From: Cardiobacteriaceae bacterium | Lineage (GTDB): Bacteria; Pseudomonadota; Gammaproteobacteria; Cardiobacteriales; Cardiobacteriaceae | DNA length: 48,278 nt | Reading direction: 5' to 3' | NCBI GenBank assembly: GCA_017484165.1 | Contig: JAFUTP010000067.1 | Span: 1-48,278, forward strand | Shown: piece by piece, positions 1-7,602 of the stretch | Numbering within the stretch: position 1 is the first letter of the stretch | How the letters are laid out: every line of letters begins with the position of its first letter | Made by a program: the position numbers and the translations under genes | Notes under the pieces: model-generated | Told to the model about the DNA's origin: nothing | What the model saw: only the letters and a program-made list of their open reading frames with translations | The model's database searches: none

Positions 1-69
1 AAGCACATTACCGTTCAATTTTGCTAAAATTTCTAGTGTTTTTTCCTTAAATTTAATGTCATAAGCCAT
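1..69 (-). CDS. N-terminus of a possible IS630-type transposase (partial, runs off the window)
   Basis: Only the first 23 codons are in the window. They begin MAYDIKFKEKTLEIL, which resembles the opening of helix-turn-helix domains of IS630-family transposases (MAYS-DFR-K-L pattern). A GGAG ribosome-binding site lies about 9 nt upstream of the ATG on the minus strand (plus positions 78-82). The resemblance covers very few residues, so another small DNA-binding protein is possible. If it is an insertion sequence, its outer end should lie between about 75 and 125. Confidence 0.35.
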   Translation of the reverse strand, partial: MAYDIKFKEKTLEILAKLNGNVL

Positions 70-124
70 AAATAAATACTCCAAATTAGCTGAAAAAATT
101 ATTGTAACATATTTTGTTACTTTG

Positions 125-325
125 ATGCGAAATGACTATAGTGATGTTCCAAAAGATAAGTTTGCGAGTGATTCAAAAGTTAAGTTTTATGCTATGTATC
201 CTGCAAAAGAAGGGCATGTTAATGTCATCGTATCTTCTATCTGGACGCACCAATGGGCTGATTGGCAATTTAAGTTCTACACTGATACACTGGAATTAAG
301 TGAAGAATATCATCTTTGGAAATAA
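125..325 (+). CDS. Small hypothetical protein, possibly a gene remnant
   Basis: A 66-residue open frame rich in aromatic residues (WTHQWADWQFKFY), ending just before a strong terminator. No convincing ribosome-binding site precedes the ATG at 125 or the TTG at 122. The frame stays open upstream to about 65 without a start, into the region beside the possible transposase gene. I do not recognise the family. The composition looks like the C-terminal part of a folded protein, so it may be the 3' remnant of a gene cut by the neighbouring insertion. Confidence 0.35.
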   Translation: MRNDYSDVPKDKFASDSKVKFYAMYPAKEGHVNVIVSSIWTHQWADWQFKFYTDTLELSEEYHLWK

Positions 326-330
326 AAAAC

Positions 331-362
331 GGCGGAATAATTCTTCCGCCATTTTTATTTTT
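331..362. terminator. Bidirectional intrinsic terminator
   Basis: Stem GGCGGAA (331-337) pairs with TTCCGCC (344-350). A T-rich run follows on the plus strand, and an A-run precedes it (a T-run on the minus strand). It lies between the converging small ORF and rnhB and can serve both. Confidence 0.8.
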
Positions 363-382
363 CAGAATTATTTTTTACCCTG

Positions 383-967
383 TTAGCGATTATTTTCTAA
401 CCACTTTTTAATCGGAGCAAAATCACGGCGATGCTCTGGCAATATTCCGTATTTTTCAATTGCTTGCAAATGTTGTTTGGTTCCATAACCTTTATGTTTT
501 GCAAAACCATACTCTGGATATTTTGCATCTAATTCATACATTTGGGCATCACGGGCAGTTTTTGCCAAAATCGAAGCAGCCATAATATTCGCATTCAGCG
601 CATCACCACCAACAATTGCTCTGGCAGGACACGGTAAATCATCAGGAATACGGTTACCATCAATCAGCACACTGTTCGGCTTAATTTTTAACCCCATCAC
701 CGCTCTTTTCATTGCAAGCATTGCCGCATACAAAATATTAAGCTCAAAAATTTCCTCTACTGTTGCACTTGAAATTTGGTAGTCTATCGCTTGTTTTTTT
801 ATCTCTTCTGCTAAAATATTTCTACGATTTTCTCTAATTTTTTTCGAGTCATTTAGGTGAGGTAAATTATACTCTTTTGGCAAAATAACTGCAGCAGCAA
901 AAACATCGGCAATTAACGGCCCTCTTCCCGCTTCATCTACTCCAGCCGTTAAAAAAAATTCTACCAT
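383..967 (-). CDS. rnhB: Ribonuclease HII
   Basis: RNase HII cuts the RNA strand of RNA-DNA hybrids and starts removal of single ribonucleotides from DNA. The 194-residue protein has normal family length. The four acidic catalytic positions are visible: D11 and E12 in GVDEAGRG, D103 in LIDGN and D122 in IVGGD, followed by the conserved AASILAK segment (130-136). The usual GPLAGPV stretch after DEAGR reads GPLIADV, which is unusual next to the active site, though all catalytic acids remain. AGGAA lies about 10 nt upstream of the start. It is the last gene of a gatB-membrane protein-rnhB run. Confidence 0.95.
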   Translation of the reverse strand: MVEFFLTAGVDEAGRGPLIADVFAAAVILPKEYNLPHLNDSKKIRENRRNILAEEIKKQAIDYQISSATVEEIFELNILYAAMLAMKRAVMGLKIKPNSVLIDGNRIPDDLPCPARAIVGGDALNANIMAASILAKTARDAQMYELDAKYPEYGFAKHKGYGTKQHLQAIEKYGILPEHRRDFAPIKKWLENNR

Positions 968-997
968 CGATGAAAAATTCCTATACTGTTATGTATA

Positions 998-1471
998 TTA
1001 AAAACAAGAAAAGAAGGGTAAAGTTAATATCCAAAACGCACAATATAAATATACAGCATCGAAGACAACCGCGATAAGCCAATAGCGAATCATAGTTTCA
1101 GCGATGTAGTTAATATTCCTTCGACGGCAATAAACAAGCTGCCAAATACCGAAAAAAAAGCCAGAAATATATATTGCAAGCAAAATAATTAAATACACCA
1201 AAAATGCTTTGGCATTACCACAACTCAAAATCCAACTAAAAGACGGTGAAAGAATAATCCAACTACCAAACGGTGAAATTATTAAAAAAATCAACGCATA
1301 CCAAAAACTTTTGCGGCAAAAATCGGCATATTTCTCTTCACCTAATTTTTCCCAGTTTTTCGCTGCTACAAATGAAGTGAGCAAAAAACCAAAAATCCCT
1401 GCGAAAATTAAAAAAATCGGAGAATGAAGCCGTATTTTGGTAATTCTGTTGTTCATAATTTCACGCATCAT
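998..1471 (-). CDS. Hypothetical four-helix membrane protein
   Basis: A 157-residue protein with four strongly hydrophobic segments at about 18-37, 55-75, 88-112 and 128-151, separated by short charged loops. It is probably an inner-membrane protein. I recognise no family motif. The start has GGCGG about 9 nt upstream and lies 35 nt after the gatB stop, so it is probably translated from the same message. rnhB begins 30 nt downstream. Function unknown. Confidence 0.75.
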   Translation of the reverse strand: MMREIMNNRITKIRLHSPIFLIFAGIFGFLLTSFVAAKNWEKLGEEKYADFCRKSFWYALIFLIISPFGSWIILSPSFSWILSCGNAKAFLVYLIILLAIYISGFFFGIWQLVYCRRRNINYIAETMIRYWLIAVVFDAVYLYCAFWILTLPFFSCF

Positions 1472-1506
1472 AAACCGCCATCAACAAAGCAATGACGGCT
1501 ATTTTT

Positions 1507-2934
1507 TTAAGCGTCCAAAACTTCACGCAACATTTCATTCACAATCTTCGGATTTGCCTTACCGCCAGATTTTTTCAAAACCTGTCCGACAAAAAATCCC
1601 AACATTTTGCCCTGCCCTGCACGGTAAGCCGCAACCTGCTGGGGATTAGCTGCCACAATTTCCGCAACCCAATCGCGAATTTGAGCATCATCATTTAGCT
1701 GACGCAGTCCGAGTTTGTCTATCAATTGTGCGACATCAGCATCAGGCGCGGTAAATAATTCCTGCAAAACCTTCTTGCCAGCATTGCCAGAAATCGTATT
1801 CGCTTTGATTTCAGCAAGTAAATCCGCAACTTTATCCGCCGCAATCGGATTATCGCTGAAAGTTTTAGTATTCTCATCTAGTAATTTATAAAGTTCAGAA
1901 TGTAGCCAATTTGCCGACAATTTTGCATCATTTGTCTTACCTAAAACCGCATCAAAATAATCACCAGTCGCTAAATCTTGCACCAAGAAATTAAGCAAAT
2001 CCGCATCAAAACCATAATCCGCATAACGAGCACGGCGATTTTGCGGTAATTCAGGCAAAAGATTTTCAATGCCAGACAAAAACTCCTGCGACAAATCCAA
2101 AGGCAGCAAATCAGGATCAGGGAAATAACGGTAGTCATTCGCCTCCTCCTTCGTGCGCATCGTGCGAGTTTCCTGACGGTCTGGGTCAAAAAGCCGAGTT
2201 TCCTGCTCCACTGTTCCACCATTTTCAACCACTTCAATCTGCCGTTCAATCTCTAAATTTATAGCTTGTTCTACAAATCGGAAGGAATTGATATTTTTTA
2301 ACTCAACACGGTTATTAAATTCTGTCGAACCCGTCGGACGAATCGATACATTCGCATCACAACGGAAAGAACCTTCCTGCATATTGCCATCACTAATCCC
2401 AAGATAGCGCACCAAATGGTGAATTTTGCGCATAAACGCTACCGCTTCCTTCGCCGAACGCATATCAGGTTCAGATACCAACTCAATCAAGGGAACGCCA
2501 GCACGGTTCAAATCAATCCCAGTGCGGTCAGAAAAAGCATCATGCACCGATTTACCAGCATCTTCCTCCAACTGACCACGATTAATCCGCACCCGACGGT
2601 CAAACTCTTCTAAATAAATTTCACCGCCATCAATCACCGCCTCGGCAAGCTGACTAATTTGATAGCCCTTCGGTAAATCAGGATAAAAATAATTCTTGCG
2701 CATAAACACCGCACGCGGATTTATCCGACTACCAATCGCCATACCAAATAAAGCCGCATATTCCACCGCCCGCTTATTCAAAACTGGCAAAACCCCAGGA
2801 TATCCAAGATCAATTTCGTTAATCTGTGTGTTCGGTTCTTGCCCAAAAATCGTGCCAGAACTGGAAAACAACTTACTCTCCGTTGCAAGCTGAATATGCA
2901 ACTCCAAGCCAATCACCGCTTCATATTCATTCAT
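1507..2934 (-). CDS. gatB: Aspartyl/glutamyl-tRNA(Asn/Gln) amidotransferase subunit B
   Basis: GatB is the tRNA-binding and kinase subunit of GatCAB, which converts mischarged Glu-tRNA(Gln) or Asp-tRNA(Asn) to the correct amide form. Family signatures include GLELHIQL near the N-terminus, the YPGVLPVLN segment, RKNYFYPDLPKGYQISQ and the EDAGKS region, then a YqeY-like C-terminal tail with GKML-FFVGQV. The start at 2934 is chosen because AGGAG lies 7-11 nt upstream; the frame extends 12 codons further but through a terminator. The protein is 475 residues, the usual length. gatA and gatC are not in this window. Confidence 0.95.
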   Translation of the reverse strand: MNEYEAVIGLELHIQLATESKLFSSSGTIFGQEPNTQINEIDLGYPGVLPVLNKRAVEYAALFGMAIGSRINPRAVFMRKNYFYPDLPKGYQISQLAEAVIDGGEIYLEEFDRRVRINRGQLEEDAGKSVHDAFSDRTGIDLNRAGVPLIELVSEPDMRSAKEAVAFMRKIHHLVRYLGISDGNMQEGSFRCDANVSIRPTGSTEFNNRVELKNINSFRFVEQAINLEIERQIEVVENGGTVEQETRLFDPDRQETRTMRTKEEANDYRYFPDPDLLPLDLSQEFLSGIENLLPELPQNRRARYADYGFDADLLNFLVQDLATGDYFDAVLGKTNDAKLSANWLHSELYKLLDENTKTFSDNPIAADKVADLLAEIKANTISGNAGKKVLQELFTAPDADVAQLIDKLGLRQLNDDAQIRDWVAEIVAANPQQVAAYRAGQGKMLGFFVGQVLKKSGGKANPKIVNEMLREVLDA

Positions 2935-2951
2935 AACAATCTCCTGAAAAT

Positions 2952-2982
2952 AAACAAAAAAACCCCACAAAAAAGTGGGGTT
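2952..2982 (-). terminator. Intrinsic terminator after pilQ, just upstream of gatB
   Basis: CCCCAC (2963-2968) pairs with GTGGGG (2975-2980). Reading the minus strand, a T-run follows (plus-strand A-run 2956-2962). It ends the pilus operon only about 20 nt before the gatB start. Confidence 0.85.
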
Positions 2983-3009
2983 GAATTTTAAGGTAGTAAG
3001 AACTACAGA

Positions 3010-4659
3010 TTATTTCTTAAGACCTGAAAATTTATCATAATCAGTCAAAGATTTATCGATAATTCTTGGGGTTAAAAATACCAACAATTCAGATTTAGAG
3101 AATTCTTTTTTAGTTTCTTTGAAGAGATTACCAATACCTGGAATATCACCTAAAATCGGAGTTTTAGAAATCGATTTGTTTTGAGTTTGTTCATAGATAC
3201 CACCCAAAACGATAGTTTCACCATTATCAACTTCAACTTGTGTTTGCACTTCATTAGTATCGATTGAAGGTTCGCTACCAAGACGAGAATCAGCAGCTGA
3301 ATCTTTGTTAATGTGAATTTCCATTGCTACGCGATCGTTAGGATTAATGCGCGGAGTAACTTCCAATTCCAATTTAGCATCTTTGAATTCAACATTTGTG
3401 CCGTTGTTGCTGTATGTTGAATAAGGAATTTCTTTACCAGAAGAAATCAAAGCTTTATAACCATCTTGTGTTACAACTCTTGGATTAGAAAGAACTTCCG
3501 TGCGACCTTCAGCTTGCATTGCATGCAATTCTAAATCAACATTTACTTCAGTGCCAATAATCGACAATCCAAGCGAATTACTAGTTCCTCCAACTGAAGC
3601 AAATTCGCCACCCCAAGAAGTATGAGAACCTTGTCCAGACCAAGGAATGTTGTTGATACTATTGCTATCATTTCTGATTGGTTTAACAAGAGTATCATGT
3701 CCAGAATCACCACCGAATGCTAAACCAAAACGACCACCGTAATCATTATTGAAATTATCGTTAGTCAGAACGATGCGAGAATCAATCATAACTTGACGGA
3801 CTGGTTCATCCAAACGCTCAACCAAAGAACGAACGCGTTGAATATATTCAGGAATATCATTCACCAAAATGGTGTTAGTTCTGTTATCAACAGTTACAGA
3901 ACCACGAGATGAAAGCATTGATTCATCGCGAGAACCAGGAGCATTATCACGAGAAGCAGCACGGATAATTGAAGCTATATCAGAAGCTTTTGCATATTTA
4001 AGTTGAATCAAAACTTGTTGAGTCGGACGCAAATTTTGCTTTCTTTGCCAATTTTCAAGAGCTGCAATTTCAGCAGAATCCAATTCAGCAGCGGGAGCAA
4101 CATAAATTACACGATTAACTTCGCGTTTTGCCAAGCCTTTGGTTTTCATAATGATATCCAAAGCTTGATCCCAAGGCACATTGTCTAAACGAAGGGTGAT
4201 ATTGCCACGAACAGTATCAGATACAACGATGTTATTGTTAGTGAATTCAGCAATAATTTGAATCACAGCACGCACTTCAATATCTTGGAAATTCAAAGAT
4301 AAAGGAGCACCAGTGTATTTTTTGTTATAACCATATCCCATCAATGCATCAACATTAGCACCAGCAACTTGCGCACCTTTGACCTTATAAACATCATTTT
4401 TATCAGATTTAGCTTTTTTACCACCTTGCTGTGGAACAGCAACTGGTTGCATAGCTGCCGCTGGTGTACTAACAGCTGGTGCTTGTGCAACAGGCGCAGC
4501 TTGGGCAGATTGTCCATTCAAAGAAACTTGTTTTGCATTTGGTGCAACAGCAGCTGCAGGAGCGGCAGATACTTGTCGTACCGAAGCTTGTTGAGCATTA
4601 GCCAGTAAAGATACGCTCGTGATAGCTAAAACAATACTGCTGCAAAGAATTTTTTTCAT
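3010..4659 (-). CDS. pilQ: Type IV pilus secretin PilQ
   Basis: Outer-membrane ring through which the pilus fibre passes. The 549-residue protein has a signal peptide (residues 1-22, ending ANA). Next comes an Ala/Gln/Pro/Val-rich linker to about residue 110, then a secretin N-domain (LSLNFQDIEVRAVIQII, about 120-190), a second N-domain with the NTILVND segment, and the secretin core ending in LLVFLTPRIID. It is shorter than typical PilQ (about 700 residues): I see no AMIN peptidoglycan-binding domains, the space being taken by the low-complexity linker. Last gene of pilMNOPQ, followed by a strong terminator. Confidence 0.93.
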   Translation of the reverse strand: MKKILCSSIVLAITSVSLLANAQQASVRQVSAAPAAAVAPNAKQVSLNGQSAQAAPVAQAPAVSTPAAAMQPVAVPQQGGKKAKSDKNDVYKVKGAQVAGANVDALMGYGYNKKYTGAPLSLNFQDIEVRAVIQIIAEFTNNNIVVSDTVRGNITLRLDNVPWDQALDIIMKTKGLAKREVNRVIYVAPAAELDSAEIAALENWQRKQNLRPTQQVLIQLKYAKASDIASIIRAASRDNAPGSRDESMLSSRGSVTVDNRTNTILVNDIPEYIQRVRSLVERLDEPVRQVMIDSRIVLTNDNFNNDYGGRFGLAFGGDSGHDTLVKPIRNDSNSINNIPWSGQGSHTSWGGEFASVGGTSNSLGLSIIGTEVNVDLELHAMQAEGRTEVLSNPRVVTQDGYKALISSGKEIPYSTYSNNGTNVEFKDAKLELEVTPRINPNDRVAMEIHINKDSAADSRLGSEPSIDTNEVQTQVEVDNGETIVLGGIYEQTQNKSISKTPILGDIPGIGNLFKETKKEFSKSELLVFLTPRIIDKSLTDYDKFSGLKK

Positions 4660-4684
4660 AACTTAAATCCTATAATTGAAATTT

Positions 4685-5281
4685 TTAGTTAAATAACTCT
4701 AAAGTGGTCGTACGGTTTTGCCAACCACGAGGAACTTTATATTTTTCGCGAATCACAATGTGATCTTGGTGAATGCTAATAACTTGACCGTTATTACGAC
4801 CGATAAATTCACCAACTCTTGCTTCCATCACGCCTGCATCAGGAGTTTTAATTAAAACTGCTTGCACTTGCGAAGCATTTTTAACCGTTCCTACCATATT
4901 CAATGATTCAAGGTCGTAATCTTCCAAGAAATAAGGAATATGTTCTGGCGGTGGTTCATCGCTACATTCAGCAGTATCGCAAGTTAATTTCTTTCCTGTT
5001 TCTCCGCTAGAAGCAACTTCTTCTGCTTCAATATTTGCATTCAAAACGAACGCTTGCATTTTGAATGGGTCAGCGTCACCAGCTTCGTAATGATAAGGTT
5101 TATAAGGTTCTAACTTTGGTTTTTCACCAAGTTCTTTTTCAGAAACCCTATAGTTTTTTTCCTGATCTTTTATTTTTGAAATACCAGATTTGGCATCACT
5201 AACTGGGCTAATGACCGAATAACCTGTCAAGCAAAGAGCTGACGCAATTGACAATATCAATACTAATTTATTTGTCTTCAT
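4685..5281 (-). CDS. pilP: Type IV pilus assembly protein PilP, lacking a lipobox cysteine
   Basis: Inner-membrane-associated periplasmic protein linking the PilN/PilO platform to the PilQ secretin. 198 residues: a hydrophobic N-terminal segment (5-20), a Pro-rich linker, and a C-terminal beta domain (about 120-198) with the typical LESLNMVGT opening and GRNNGQVISI strand. Most PilP proteins are lipoproteins with a lipobox ending in Cys. Here the matching stretch reads LTGY, with Tyr21 encoded TAT where Cys would be TGT or TGC. Cys17 is poorly placed for a lipobox. It may be anchored by an uncleaved signal instead. GAGGA precedes the ATG. Confidence 0.9.
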   Translation of the reverse strand: MKTNKLVLILSIASALCLTGYSVISPVSDAKSGISKIKDQEKNYRVSEKELGEKPKLEPYKPYHYEAGDADPFKMQAFVLNANIEAEEVASSGETGKKLTCDTAECSDEPPPEHIPYFLEDYDLESLNMVGTVKNASQVQAVLIKTPDAGVMEARVGEFIGRNNGQVISIHQDHIVIREKYKVPRGWQNRTTTLELFN

Positions 5282-5295
5282 CAGTTTATCCTCAC

Positions 5296-5943
5296 TTATT
5301 TCTTACGAGCAGGAGGCATTTCGCCTTCCATCAATGCCTTGATAACATCTGGATCATACATATATGTTCTTAATGTTCCATCAACAGCAACAGCATTATC
5401 GCCGAACATATCGTTTTTAGAAGTATCAACAACGCTCATAGAAAAATCAGCAATATTCATAATTTGCTCTAATTCAACCAATTTTTGGGCGAATTGAGAA
5501 AAATTAGTGAAATAAGTCGTAGTTTTCAATGAAACAGGAGCTATGTCAAAATCTCCACTTTTAACATAATTCGCTGGCTTATATTCACGGAAACTAATAT
5601 CACTATCCGTTCCAGAAGCATAAACATCGTCAATCAACTTTGCCACGCGATTTTTATCTGGCAACAATTCAAGATGATCGTGCAAAATTGCAATTAATTC
5701 TTTTTTTCTAGCTAGATACTGGTCAAGTGCAATTTGATAACGATAGTTGGTTTGGTATGTCTTTAACTTATCTTCAATAGTTTTTTTGTTGGCATCTTCT
5801 TGCTGGTGCATACCTTCAAATTTTGCCTTATAAGCAAAACCCAAAATAATAGCAACCATCACTACCCACAACACAACCTTATATACAAATGGCCAAGTTC
5901 CAGGATTATTAAAATCTAACTGACTTGGTGATACAAAACTCAT
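5296..5943 (-). CDS. pilO: Type IV pilus assembly protein PilO
   Basis: Inner-membrane platform protein that pairs with PilN. 215 residues, with one transmembrane helix at about 20-40 after a short cytoplasmic tail, a periplasmic coiled coil (about 45-90) and a ferredoxin-like domain containing the conserved YFTNFSQFAQKLVELEQIMNI-type segment. It lies 30 nt after pilN and 14 nt before pilP, with AAGGA upstream of the ATG. Order and length match the standard pilMNOPQ operon. Confidence 0.92.
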   Translation of the reverse strand: MSFVSPSQLDFNNPGTWPFVYKVVLWVVMVAIILGFAYKAKFEGMHQQEDANKKTIEDKLKTYQTNYRYQIALDQYLARKKELIAILHDHLELLPDKNRVAKLIDDVYASGTDSDISFREYKPANYVKSGDFDIAPVSLKTTTYFTNFSQFAQKLVELEQIMNIADFSMSVVDTSKNDMFGDNAVAVDGTLRTYMYDPDVIKALMEGEMPPARKK

Positions 5944-5973
5944 AAATAACTTCCTTCAATACTTTTGTAGAAA

Positions 5974-6558
5974 TTATTTCGCTAACAACTCACTAGGAGG
6001 AGTAACCTTTATATTGAGAGTAAATGATCTCACTGGGGTTTGATCCGCTACTCTATAACGGCTAGTGTTAGTTGCCGTATACATACCACCTAATGTTACA
6101 TTAACAAAATTCGGAAATTTTTCCAATTCTCTAACGAAAGCAGAAACACCCATTTCATTTTCGGCAGTTCCATTCAGCGTTAAAGTTCCTTTGTTATATC
6201 TAACAGAGTTCAAGAACACTGTTTCAGGCATTTTGCTTGAAATATAATCGAACATCTGCAAAGTTAAACCTCTGTCAGATTGCAAATGTTGAATGGTTTG
6301 AATTTGCTTCAAAACTTCTTGGTTAAATTTACCAACTTTTTCAACTTCTTTTTTAGCGTTTTCTAATGACTTAATCTCGCTGTCAATATGCGTAATAGCT
6401 TCTTGTTGCTTGTCAAGATAACCTTGTTCCAAGAACCAATATATCCCGCAAACAGCCAAAGCAGCTACCGCAATAGCAACAGTAAGATTAGTAAATTGTT
6501 TCTTTTGCGCTTCTCTTAATTCTGCACGCCAAGGTTGCAGGTTAAATCTTCTAGTCAT
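5974..6558 (-). CDS. pilN: Type IV pilus assembly protein PilN
   Basis: Inner-membrane protein that contacts cytoplasmic PilM through its N-terminal tail. The protein starts MTRRFNLQPWR, matching the conserved INLLPWR-type PilM-binding motif, here with Gln in place of the usual second Leu. A single transmembrane helix lies at about 25-44, then a coiled coil and a periplasmic domain (YNKGTLTLNGTA segment). The ATG overlaps the pilM stop by one base (TAATG), which suggests translational coupling. 194 residues, normal length. Confidence 0.92.
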   Translation of the reverse strand: MTRRFNLQPWRAELREAQKKQFTNLTVAIAVAALAVCGIYWFLEQGYLDKQQEAITHIDSEIKSLENAKKEVEKVGKFNQEVLKQIQTIQHLQSDRGLTLQMFDYISSKMPETVFLNSVRYNKGTLTLNGTAENEMGVSAFVRELEKFPNFVNVTLGGMYTATNTSRYRVADQTPVRSFTLNIKVTPPSELLAK

Positions 6559-7565
6559 TATTTATCCTCCATAGCCAAAGCAATTGCCAAACTATGATTT
6601 ACACTAGTTTGAATTGCATCGTTACCAGCTTTACCGCGCAACTTGCTTTTCAAATCCAACAATTCCAAAGGCATTGAAACTGCATCAGATAATTTATCCA
6701 CAAATCCGTGCAACAAAGAACCGCCACCAGTCAAATAAATTCTTTCTATGCGTTTGGCATTGCTGTCGCTAGCTTCATAAAAATCAATTGCCAAGTTAAT
6801 TTGTTCAGCAAATGAGGCTACATAAGGCTTGAGTATTAAGTTGTTATACTCATCATCAACAGTCAAATTGAATTTTTTAGATTCAGCTGCTTCCATATCG
6901 ATGTCATAAACATCACGGAACATTTCTGTTGCTTGATTTCCACCAACTTGCGCATCACGAGAGAAAATATATCTGCCATTTTGATAAACCATAATGCGGC
7001 TTTTAGCATAACCAACATCAACAATAGCAATTGTGTTAGCTTTTACATCATTACTTTCAATCAATGACTCAACTAAACGCTCATAAGCGAATACATCAAC
7101 ATCCACTTCAGGTGCGTCTAGTGTTTTAGCTCTATTTTCAAACAATTCTGTCTTTTGATCAACAATATCACGGCGAGCAGCAACAGCTAAATATGTGCCG
7201 TCTGGTGAAGGTTGCTCTTCAAAATCAAAATAAACTTGCTCAATATTGAAAGGTAGATTCGGAGCTAATTCAAGCTCTACCGCCCCTTCCATTTGATCAG
7301 GCGTAACATTATCAGGAATATTAACATTACGCATAACAGTATCACCAGATGAAACATGGATAACTGGCAAGCCTTTGACTATTTTGTGAAATTTCAACAA
7401 ATTCGAAACAATGTTTCTCATTCCTTCTTTGTTGCGACCTTTACGAATATCCTCTGGGATCACTTCGTAGACCAAATCGCTACACACAAAACTCCTGCCA
7501 GTCTTTTTAATGCGCGCAAATTTGACGGCATATTGCCCAATATCTATACCGATAATATCGGTCAT
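6558..7565 (-). CDS. pilM: Type IV pilus assembly protein PilM (actin-like ATPase fold)
   Basis: Cytoplasmic actin-like protein that organises the pilus inner-membrane platform. 335 residues. Nucleotide-binding elements are visible: GIDIGQYAVKFA at the N-terminus, the DVGYAKSRIMV phosphate-2 loop in the middle and YLTGGGSLLHG near residue 280. The start is set by AAGGAG upstream of the ATG. First gene of the pilus operon. gltA lies only 37 nt upstream on the same strand with no terminator seen between them, so some gltA transcripts may read into the pilus genes. Confidence 0.93.
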   Translation of the reverse strand: MTDIIGIDIGQYAVKFARIKKTGRSFVCSDLVYEVIPEDIRKGRNKEGMRNIVSNLLKFHKIVKGLPVIHVSSGDTVMRNVNIPDNVTPDQMEGAVELELAPNLPFNIEQVYFDFEEQPSPDGTYLAVAARRDIVDQKTELFENRAKTLDAPEVDVDVFAYERLVESLIESNDVKANTIAIVDVGYAKSRIMVYQNGRYIFSRDAQVGGNQATEMFRDVYDIDMEAAESKKFNLTVDDEYNNLILKPYVASFAEQINLAIDFYEASDSNAKRIERIYLTGGGSLLHGFVDKLSDAVSMPLELLDLKSKLRGKAGNDAIQTSVNHSLAIALAMEDK

Positions 7566-7602
7566 TTGTAACTCCTTCTATTTGCCGGAACAGGTAATAA
7601 AA

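Noticed and set aside
104-120. Palindrome GTAACA-N5-TGTTAC upstream of the small ORF
   Set aside because: It is short and isolated. It could be an operator or a transposon end, but nothing distinguishes it from chance in AT-rich DNA.
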